This document shows, piece by piece, positions 27,701 through 39,800 of a stretch of DNA of 64,000 nucleotides. A model generated the notes under the pieces. That model was not told where the DNA came from. It saw only the letters and a program-made list of their open reading frames with translations, and ran no database searches. The position numbers were made by a program, and so were the translations under genes. The stretch comes from Atrina japonica (Eukaryota > Mollusca > Bivalvia > Pterioida > Pinnidae). Location: NCBI GenBank assembly GCA_030159075.1, contig BROG01000537.1, positions 124,001 through 188,000 on the forward strand. Reading direction: 5' to 3'. Positions within the stretch are counted from its first letter, which is position 1. Every line of letters starts with the position of its first letter.

Positions 27701-30700
27701 TTAATACCTCACTGCTCTATTACAGACCTGTATTAAAGTCCATACCTCACCACTGTATTACAGATCTGTACTAAAGTCCATACCTCACTGCTGTATTTCA
27801 GATCTGTACTTAAGTTCATATCGCTGCTATATTACAGATCTGTACTAAAGTCCATACCTCACTGCTCTCTTACAAACCTGTACTAAAGTCCATACCTCAC
27901 TGCTGTATTTAAGATCTGTGCTAAAGTCCATACCTCACTGCTCTCTTACAGACCTGTACTAAAGTCCATACCTCACTGCTGTATTACAGATCTGTACTAA
28001 AGTCCATACCTCACTGCTGTATTTCAGATCTGTACTTAAGTTCATATCACTGCTCTATTACAGACCTGTACTAAAGTCCATACCTCACTGCTGTATTTCA
28101 GATCTGTACTACAGTCCATACCTAACAGCTGTATTTCAGATCTGTACTTCAGTTCATATCTCACTGCTGTATTTCAGATCTGTACTAAAGTCCATACCTC
28201 TTTAGTGTATTACAGATCTGTACTAAAGTCCATACCTCACTACTGTATTACAGACCTGTACTAAAGTCCATACCTCACTGCTCTGTTACAGATCTGTACT
28301 AAAGTCCATACCACACTGCTCTATTACAGACCTGTACTAAAGTCCATACCTCACTGCTCTATTACAGACCTGTAATAAAGTCCATATCTCACTACTGTAT
28401 TACAGACCTGTACTAAAGTCCATACCTCACTGCTCTGTTACAGATCTGTACTAAAGTCCATACCACACTGCTCTATTACAGACCTGTACTAAAGTCCATA
28501 CCTCACTGCTCTATTACAGACCTGTACTAAAGTCCATACCTCACTACTGTATTACAGATCTGTACTAAAGTCCATACCTCACTACTGTATTACAGATCTG
28601 TACTAAAGTCCATACCTCACTGCTGTATAACAGATCTGTACTAAAGTCCATACATCACCACTGTATTACCAATCTGAACTAAAGTCCATATTTCACTGCT
28701 GTATTACAGATCTGTACTAAAGTTAATACCTCACTACTCTATTACAGACCTGTATTAAAGTCCATACATCACCACTGTATTACAGATCTGTACTAAAGTC
28801 CATACCTCACTGCTGTATTACAGATCTGTACTAAAGGCCATACATCACCACTGTATTACAAATCTGAACTAAAGTCCATATTTCACTGCTGTATTACAGA
28901 TCTGTACTAAAGTTAATACCTCACTGCTCTATTACAGACCTGTATTAAAGTCCATACCTCACCACTGTATTACAGATCTGTACTAAAGTCCATACCTCAC
29001 TGCTCTGTTACAGACCTGAACTAAAGTCCATACCTCACTGCTGTATTTCAGATCTGTACTTAAGTTCATATCGCTGCTGTATTACAGATCTGTACTAAAG
29101 TCAATACCTCACTGCTCTCTTACAAACCTGTACTAAAGTCCATACCTCACTGCTGTATTTCAGATCTGTGCTAAAGTCCATACCTCACTGCTCTCTTACA
29201 GACCTGTACTAAAGTCCATACCTCACTGCTGTATTTCAGACCTGTACTTAAGTCCATACCTCACTGCTGTATTTCAGATCTGTACTAAAGTCCATATCTC
29301 ACTGCTGTATTTCAGATCTGTACTAAAGTCCATACCTCACTGCTGTATTTCAGATCTGTACTAAAGTCCATATCTCACTGATGTATTTCAGATCTGTACT
29401 TAAGTTCATATCTCACTGCTGTATTACAGATCTGTACTAAAGTCCATACCTCACTACTGTATTACAGATCTGTACTAAAGTCCATACCTCACTGCTCTGT
29501 TACAGATCTGTACTAAAGTCCATACCACACTGCTCTATTACAGACTTGTACTTAAGTCCATATCTCACTGATGTATTTCAGATCTGTACTTAAGTTCATA
29601 TCTCACTGCTGTATTACAGATCTGTACTAAAGTCCATACCTCACTGCTGTATTTCAGATCTGTACTAAAGTCCATATCTCACTGATGTATTTCAGACCTG
29701 TACTAAAGTCCATACCTCACTATTGTATTACAGATCTGTACTAAAGTCCATACCTCACTACTGTATTACAGACCTGTACTAAAGTCCATACCTCACTGCT
29801 GTATTTCAGATCTGTACTAAAGTCCATACCTCACTGCTCTATTACAGATCTGTATTTAAGTCCATACCTCACTGCTGTATTTCAGATCTGAACTAAAGTC
29901 CATACTTCACCACAGTATTACAAATCTGTACTTTTAAGTGATATGAGCTGTCATAGGTGAAAAATTTTACATGCCCATTTTATGTAATATTATATCTCGT
30001 ATATATTCCAAAGAGACCATCTGGTGGTTACTTCACCACAGTATTACAAATCTGTACTTAAATTGATATGAGCTGTCATAGGTAAAAACATTTAATTGCC
30101 CATTTTATGTAATATTTTATCTCATATATATTCCAAAGAGACCATCTGGTGGTTAGAATAACAAATGCATGTGTAAAATTGCAACAATCTTGCCATACAT
30201 TATCCATATTATCAGTTATTGCATTGCAAATTAACTTTCGGTAAATTTTAAAAACAGGTGCTATTTTGAAAGTGTACACATGTCTGCATGGTGACAAACA
30301 ACAATTGATCAGATCATGTTTCCAAAATGAGCCTAAGAATTTGTATTCCTCAAAGTTAGGATTTACATTACTGTTAGTTATTAGGTTTGTTACTGACCAT
30401 CCATAGGAATATGGCGCCTTGATCAATTCATAGAAGGTGTGGCTTCACCTCGCCATACATTGATCAACCTGACATATTCCTTTGGACGGTCAGTAACAAA
30501 CCTTATAACTTATGTCAAAGACCATATTCTTATGTAGTAAATGTCTTCAGTTGCCTGTGAATCAGGTCATCAAAACAAATGTATACATACAGTAGAAACT
30601 CAGAGTCAAACTGAAATGAGTGCAATTGCTCTATGGCTGACAAAGTCCCAAATATTTGTTATAAAGTACTACTTAAAAACAAGTTATGATTTGAACTTTA

Positions 30701-30846
30701 AAATTTCTTGATGTTTCAAATAATATATTTTTGGGCTGTTTCCTGTAAAGACATCAAAGGACCCTATTAAAAAATCAGTGTAAAATTTACCTGTATGCTA
30801 GATTGCCCCACACCAATATATAAACATTTAGAAATTAGACTTATTG

Positions 30847-30885
<39 letters not shown>

Positions 30886-33800
30886 ATTTAATGCCTTTAA
30901 TTATCATTATTAGTTATTTTTTGATTAATTGTTTTGAATTGTTTATTATAGTTTTGATATTCTGATATGCCATCAGTCAGTTCTATTGGATATAAAGTCA
31001 CATGTTGTGGTTTCTAGCCTTGATGTCCATTCTGTTGTGTTATATACATGTTTATATGAGAAGGCTCATATCTTGTAAATTATTGATGAAGTAATATCAA
31101 ATGGATTCTCTCAATGCACTAATTGCTATCTTGAGGCAGTTTCCATGTTTAATTGTTATATAGACTGGTATGATTAACTCTCTATCCTCGGACATGATTT
31201 ATTATTTATCATCCCCAAAACATAGGTAATGGAGTACAAATAACTGACCTTAAAGGTGATATAACTTAAACAGAGAGATTTCCATAGAATTTACAAATAA
31301 AGATATCGACTGATACATCTTACAGGTGTATGTTATCATTTTACAGGTGTAGGTCCATATTTACATATGTATGTTCTCATTTTACAGGTGTAGGTCCATA
31401 TTTACAGGTGTATGTTCTCATTTTACAGGTGTAGATTCATATTTAAAGTTGTATGTCCTCACTTTACAGGTCCATAATTATAGTCCTCATTTTACAGGTG
31501 TAGGTTACAAGTGTAAGTCCATATACAGGTGTATGTCCTCATTTTACAGGTGTAGGTTACAAGTGTAAGTCCATATTTACAGGTGTATGTCCTCATTTTT
31601 CAGGTATAAGTTATATACTTTCTACTTTTACAGATTGTCATTGTTGTTTTTTTGGCTTATGTATGTATTTTATACATTTTCAGATATGTAGCCTTATTAC
31701 AACAGTATGAAGCAGTTTCATTTGGTGATACTTTATTTGGCTGTTACATACTGGTGCCATGGCAACAAAAGCACAATCTTTTACTGCGCAAAGCAGTCTG
31801 GACAGAGAATTATGGAATACTGCGTATTTTGCATCTTCCAGTAAAGGAGGTACAAATGAATATGAGTTGCAAGTTAAAAATCTTTCAATCATTATTTGAT
31901 ACTTTGTTGTGTTTATTGCTGCCTCTATTAATAAATCTACCATATTTGCTGAGACCATTCAGACCTCCATAATTGAACATCACACCATCCATTAATGTTC
32001 TGCCTGTAATCAAGTCAAATGTAATTCTCATTTCATCCTATCTCAGTGATATCAGAGAGGTTGCCAATTTTCTCAAAGAATAATTATGTGTGACACTATG
32101 AATAGATATTAGACAATTGTGTCTAAAAGCACTGGGAAAATCAATATTACAAAATTGTTAAGTGTTTCAAAATTATTAGAGAGATATGGTAAAACATGTA
32201 AATGTGTTTAATAGGTTTACACAAATCTGTTTGCAGTCACATGTCACTACAGTTTATAAGTTATGAACAGAAACTTAATCAGCTTTAAGATACTTCCTAC
32301 ATTAAACTTTCCTCAACTTTATTAAATTATTTTGTAGTTTTGACTTGTAAATACATGTACTTGTTCTATCATCAGTTAAAAAGATGTTTAAACATCAGTA
32401 AATATTTTACAAACATAATCTACTTCCATCTCAAACTAATATTGCCTATTATTGAAAAGTCAGACATCATTTTCTTTTGACCCGTACATTCTACATTCTT
32501 GGTGAAGTAGTTTCCGTAATCTGTCATGAGGTGGTTTCTGGTACAAAATATATACAAAATATGAAGTTTTTTATTTTGGTAACAAGCAGAATTTTGTTTA
32601 AACTCTTATTTGTTCTAGTCAAAGGAACATAAATAGTTTATAATAAAAACATAAATACTACATGAAGCACTCAGATGAGTGCATTTATTACAATTTTTTA
32701 CAATATGTAATCACTAATCAAGTCCCATCTTTATGCCATCTTTATGCCCACAGTCACTTTTTCACCTGAAAATGCATTCAATTTCATTATTAATTAACAA
32801 AATGAAATATCATGAAATTATATTTTTAAAACATGTTAATTAAACACATCAGACAACTGAAAAAGCATGTATAAGCACTCAAATTGAGCCTTCAAATGGT
32901 CAGGAGAACAAGCTAGTCACAGTAAAACTGGTGGACATCAAGTCATGATATTACTAAATTTAGGATGAGACATTAGTAAACTTGCCCAACAGGTTATAAG
33001 TTCATGTATATATGATAAATTCATATACAAGCATGTAAGGAACTGCTTTGCTACATTCAAATAGATTTATTAATCAGGTATTAGCCAATACAAATGAATG
33101 CGACGATTGTTTTGGGACTTGAAAGTACTGGGTAATATATTTCATGTTTCAATGAATATTTATCAGAAAGCTCTTGTTTTGATCAAAGTTCATTTGAATT
33201 TTCACGGCTTGTTTGTTTGTTTATTGTTGTTTAACATCCCACTCAAGAATCTTTCACTCATATGGAGACGTCACCAATTGCCGGTGAAGGGCTTCAAATT
33301 TTGGCCTATGCATGGCACTTACAGCCATTGAGCAGTGAGGGTTCTTTAACTTGCCGACACCTACTGCGACATGGGACCTCGAGTTTCACTGTCTCATCTG
33401 AGGGACAGGAAACCAACCTGACGCCGGCTGAACTTGAACTCACAATCAAGAATCAAGCGCGCTATAGACTGAGCCAGTTAATGTTCATGGTGAATTGATA
33501 ATAAATTGTGTGTGAGGGATTAATTGATAAGTAGACATCTATTGGAAGTACCTCTCATAGTCAACTTAATACTGTACAATGTATAATACTGTACAATGTA
33601 TATTACTGTACAATGTATAATACTGTACAATGTATAATACTGTACAATGTATATTACTGTACAATGTATAATACTGTACAATGTATAATACTGTACAATG
33701 TATATTACAAAAACTATGGTTTTGTGTTTTAGGCTATTATGATGCAGATTTATCTTGTACATCTTGAATGTTAGTAGAATGTACAAATTTACACAATTGT

Positions 33801-36800
33801 TTGTTCCTGGTTATTAATAAAACATACATTTATATTTCCTGGTTAATGTTAGTGTATTTAGATTTATATTGTATTGGTAGTTTCTTCCTGGTCAGTGGTA
33901 GAGTATACAAATTTAACTGTAGTTCCTTCCTGGTAAGGGATAGATTATACAGATTTAACTGTAGTGTCATCCTTCTTAGAGGTTGAGTATACATATTTAA
34001 CTGTAGTTTCTTCCTGGTCAGTGGTAGCATATACAGATTTATTCTTTAGTTTCTTTCTGGTCAGTAGTAAGGTTTACATATTTAACTGTAGTGTCTTCCT
34101 TGTCATTGGTGGAGTATACAAATTTAACTGTAGTGTCTTCCTGGTCAGTGGTAGAGTATACATATTTAACTGTAGTGTCTTCTTGGTCAGTGATAGAGGA
34201 TACAGATTTATACTTTAGTTCCATTCTGATCATTGGTGGAGTATACAAATTTAACTGTAGTGTCTTCCTGGTAAGTGGTAGAGTATACAGATTTATACTT
34301 TAGATTCTTCATGGTCAGTGGTAGGGTAAACATATTTAACTGTAGTGTCTTCTTGGTCAGTGATAGAGGATACAGATTTATACTTTAGTTTCATTCTGAT
34401 CATTGGTGGAGTATACATATTTAACTGTAGTGTCTTCCTGGTAAGTGGTAGAGTATACAGATATATACTTTAGTTTCTTTCTGGTCAGTGGTAGGGTATA
34501 CATATTTAACTGTAGTGTCTTCCTGGTAAGTGGTAGAGTATACAGATTTATACTTTAGATTCTTCATGGTCAGTGGTAGGGTATACATATTTAACTGTAG
34601 TGTCTTCCTGGTAAGTGGTAGAGTATACAGATATATACTTTAGTTTCTTTCTGGTCAGTGGTAGGGTATACATATTTAACTGTAGTGTCTTCCTGGTAAG
34701 TGGTAGAGTATACAGATTTATACTTTAGTTTCTTTCTGGTCAGTGGTAGGGTATACATATTTAACTGTAGTGTCTTCCTGGTAAGTGGTAGAGTATACAG
34801 ATATATACTTTAGTTTCTTCATGGTCAGTGGTAGGGTATACATATTTAACTGTAGTGTCTTCCTGGTAAGTGGTAGAGTATACAGATTTATACTTTAGTT
34901 TCTTTCTGGTCAGTGGTAGGGTTTACATATTTAACTGTAGTTTCTTCCTGGTAAGTGGTAGAGTATACAGATTTATACTTTAGTTTCTTTCTGGTCAGTG
35001 GTAGGGTTTACATATTTAACTGTAGTTTCTTCATGGTCATACATATAACACATATTTATACTGTACTATAATTCAGGGTGTAAAGTTGTTATATTGTAGT
35101 TTGTTTCTTATGTTTGGTAGGAAATACAAATCTATTCTACGGTTTATTTCTGGTTAGTATGAATAGAACTTCTATTCCATAGCTTAATTTGGTCATTGGT
35201 AGAACATAAAAATCTTGGTCAGTAATAGAAATATCCAGCCTGGCATATATAAACTTGAGAACATTTGAGTCTGAGAATATTCTCAATTTAACCTGCTTAT
35301 CTAATTAGATTTCAATATAAGCTGAACATGAATATTTAGCTCAGTCCAGTGTATGTTTTCCATTTAAATGACTTCTGCTGAAGTTGTACTGGACTGAATG
35401 TAATCAGATTTGGCAGGGAGCTTGGTCATGGGAAGGGGCTTCAAATTTGTAAACAGAGAGGAGCTAGTACCCATTGATGCTACAAAAGGAGCCAAAAGGC
35501 CCAAAACTTGGTACAGCTTAAAAAATCTTTTCATGAACCAATAATCAGCTTTCTTTTAAATTTGGTGTGCATGAATGTTGCATAAATTTTAACAAAATGA
35601 GCCTTAAGCAGGTGCTTACAGTGATCACTGTTCCATCGCAGTGATAGAGAGCACATACTTAAAATATTGTATGTAGCTAATCTATAGAAGAGTTGACATT
35701 TTTGTATTTTCAGTTACTGTTGTAGGTTTATTTTTTATCTTTCTCAGTCACTCATACCAATCGAGAGATACTTGGAACCAGAAGAAACAGATGTGGAACT
35801 TATCCGCTTATATTTTCAAGGTCTTCTTTCACAAAGAGTACGACCTACGTGGGCTCCAATTGTGTACCTATCAGCCATTCACCATGTCAACAGGTTTATC
35901 TATAATCAGGAGAAGAAACATATCCGTTTAAAACATCTGATGTTAAAGCAAGTTCTGAGGTGTACAAACCAGGTAATTCTTGTTTTTAGGTCACCATGTA
36001 ACCTTATGCCATGATGGATCTTCGTCCGTCATCCTACATCGTTCATAAACAATTGAACATTTTTTACTTCTTGAAAACTACTAGGCCAATCATCTTCAAA
36101 TTTAGTAAGAAACTTCATTAGGATAAGGGGAACACAAATTCTGAATTTCAGAATCCTGGTACGCCTTGGGTCCTTTGGTCAGTGCCAAAACTGCCAAAAA
36201 TAGCCCAGACTTTAAAAATATTCTTCTTCACCTTGCACTTCAAGAATAAAAACTGAATATGTCGGTAGAAAGAAGATAAAGCACTCTACCAAAATTGTGA
36301 AATGTATGACCCTGGGATTTGGGGTTTTAGGTCTTGGGAAGTGGCAATATGGCCATATAGTGATTATGTACTTTATCTTAGAAAATCTTCTAACCTTCTA
36401 TGCAGTGTAAAGAAAAACTTTATACATTTCATTAAGAGCGTAAATCCCTTTATCAAAATTGTTTAATTTATTATTTGCCAGAGTTATGGGACTTTGTACT
36501 TTATATGAATGGCTTAGTTTGTGGGCATAGTACTTCTCAAAAACATCTGGTTTAATCATCCCCAAAACTTTATCAGGGATGAATTACATCAGCATTTTAT
36601 ATATTATTATTGAATTAAGGAGAATACAACAAGGACGTTTACATATTTTGAAATTAATAAGGATTTGTATTGATCTAAATGCTCTGTATGTTTACAGTCC
36701 TGGGCCCTGAGACCATAAACAAGGAAAATTCTGAGACAAATTTTATTCTCAAAAGTTAACAATTTACTCATCTGAGTAAAAAGTGAAAACTTGCAGACCA

Positions 36801-39800
36801 TTAAACGACTTTAGAATTTTCTCAACTGAGGTAAGATTGTCAAGGGGCAGTGTAAATCTCATCCAGGACATATGTCCCAATTTATGTTCCCATTCACTTA
36901 ACTTCGATGTTTGAACATTATTGTTACCATAATGTATGATTAATTATTAACCAAGAGGTATAAAATTTGTTAAAAATCAAGTAGGCAGCAAGTTTTGTGG
37001 CATAAAAAAAGGAATAGATATATAGCTTTTTTTAAAACATTAAAAATGCATTGTAAAATGCCAATACATGGCCAAAGTCAGTCATTCATACATATTATAT
37101 GTATAATGTATATGATAAACGATATTAAAGATACAAGTAAATTAGTATAAGTACATTAGATAAGATAAATGACTTGGAACATACACTGGAGTACGTGTTC
37201 CAGACTAAATTAACACCAACCCTGTTGTTAATGTAAACAAAAGTCGTATGACCAAAACAAGCCAACAGAGAAAGAAGTGTTGGTCTCCTAAACCTATTTC
37301 ACTCAAATAACATGTTGTTTTCGCAAACCACAAGATTAAACATGTCCCGAAATACTCTAGGGCGACAATGACAATGACATTTGTGTTTATTTAACCCCCG
37401 CCCGGTGAACATAGGGGGCAGCCATTTTCACTGTTAAGAATTACTTAAGTCAGCTACATGACGTATTTAAGTATTTTATCACTTGAGAAAGAAATTTGTT
37501 TAAGAATTTCTTTATGGTGCACAAATTTACCCAAGTTGAGAAAATTCTTAAGATTTAAAAATAAAATCTTGAAGTATAGTAAAAAAAACTGTCTAAGAAC
37601 AGTTTTATTGTCCTGTGGCCAGATGTGGGTAAAATTAGGACATATCTGTAAATAAGAACAGTTTTTTCGTATGTCCTGTGGCCAGATACTTGGTTAAAAT
37701 TAGGACATAAATCATGGTTAGTATATTCTCTGATTGTATCCAATACTTGGTTTCTTGATTGTAATTACTTAGTTATACACTCCCCATTGCTAGTATCCTG
37801 ATTGTATCCATTACTTCGTTAATTAACTTCTGACTATATCCAATTACTTGGTTAGTACACTCCTGATTGTATCCAATTACTTACTTAGGTTATTGTATCC
37901 ATTGCTTGGTTAGTACTCCTGATTGTATCCAATTACTTAGTGTATCCATTACTTGGTTAGTACCCTCCTGATTGTATCCATTACTTGGTTAGTACCCTCC
38001 TGATTGTATCCAATTACTTGGTTAGTACCCTCCTGATTGTATCCATTACTTGGTTAGTACCCTCCTGATTGTATCCATTACTTGGTTAGTACCCTCCTGA
38101 TTGTATTCAGTTACTTGGTTTGTACAGTCCTGATTGTATCCAATTACTCCGTTAGTACACTACTGAATGTATCCAGTTACTCAGTAAGAAATTAAAAATA
38201 TAACAGAATCAAGCACACACACTTCATACTATAGACACAGATGGGTAATTGGCAGCTAAGCTATACAACAAACGCAACAATTTTGACTTTCCTATTGTAA
38301 ATTTTCCACATTTAAGTAGTAATATCCCACATTCATCCGCATATGGAGTTTATATTTCACAAATGATCCAATATGCCAAAGAATGTTCAACATATGAACA
38401 TTTCATATACAGATGTAAACTACTCACTGACAAATTATTGACATAGGGATACTGAAAACCACATTTGATGTCAACGTTCCACAAATTTTACGGTTGGTAT
38501 AATAGTCTTGTTTGCGATTACTCTGTTGACTAAGTTGAATGTTGAGTTACCTTTTTGTTGGTGGTCATTTAGACATCTCTACCAATTATAACGAGGATTT
38601 GTTCCTCACATATTTCGTTTATACTTGTCTGTGGACTTACGGTGGATGTAAACGGATGACAGGAGATGCTTACTCCTCCAAGGTACCTTATCCCACATCT
38701 TGGTTTCCAGAGATTCATGTTTGTCCATTTTTGCCAGATTTGTATCTGTATCCTGGACATCCTAGAAATTTAAACTTTGATATCTGAGGTTTTTATATTA
38801 GTACACTCCCTACTGTATCCAATTACTTGGTTAGTACACTCCCATTTGTATTCAGTAACTTGGTTAGTACACTCCTGATTGTATCCAATTACAGTCAAAC
38901 GTGGATTATCCAGATTTTTCGCTCGTACGGACAAATGCCATGTCCCCCAATATTTTTACCAAGGTAAAAATCGTAATGTACATTCTGTAAATTCACTGAT
39001 ACAAGTTTCACAAAATGTCTTGTAAGTATTGAAATAGCATCAGAAAACCAGTCATTCTTTTTATTGTTTTAAATAATTCATATTGTTAAGCCTTTGCAGA
39101 GGATCTGAGATAAAACTGAGACCTTCAAAAACAGCTGACATATTAAAAGGCTACTTCAACATTGACAGTTGAAAGTGTCATAACAAGCATCTGTAAAGAA
39201 GATTTAATCATTAAAACTACAACCTCAATAACATTTCAAATAAATAAATATTTCTAACCAATATACAATATCAGTTTCACTCTGTATTTTATTTTCAAGT
39301 TTATTAGTCCTATGGGTAAATGCAAGTAAAGCATGTGTTACCGACTGTCCACAAGTTGGCAAACATTGGGGGTGAGATACGGGAGGACATGTAAAAATTA
39401 TTTCACAATAATGACACTACCAAGTCATGTAAAATCAATTTTTTTTACACCTGTGCAACTTGTTTGAAATTGATATGTCAAGACATTAGCAGCTAGTAAA
39501 AACAGTAGCTTTAACAAAGAATTTGATAATGATTAAAGCAATGTGGTACAGGTGCCCCATATCTGGCCTCATGTTATGGAAATCCAGGTCAAGACTCGAA
39601 GGAGTTTGCAACAGACCAAAGAGTCAGATTTCTTCAAATCACAGTGACTTTTAGGACTAAAGATAATGTCAGTGAGCTAGCACTTACGTGATATTCACAT
39701 TCCTATTAACGGGAGAACATCTGTAGGTGTAAAATTAATGAGATGAAGTAGGCTACATAAGGATCTATATCTACACATGATTTCAGTCATGCAATTTAAA

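Noticed and set aside
31680..31958. 92-codon - strand ORF over RPAP1 exon 6
   Set aside because: Antisense shadow. The + strand frame carries the RPAP1 signature.
33768..34303. Several repetitive ORFs on both strands
   Set aside because: They follow the dimeric minisatellite and stop when its unit length shifts the frame.
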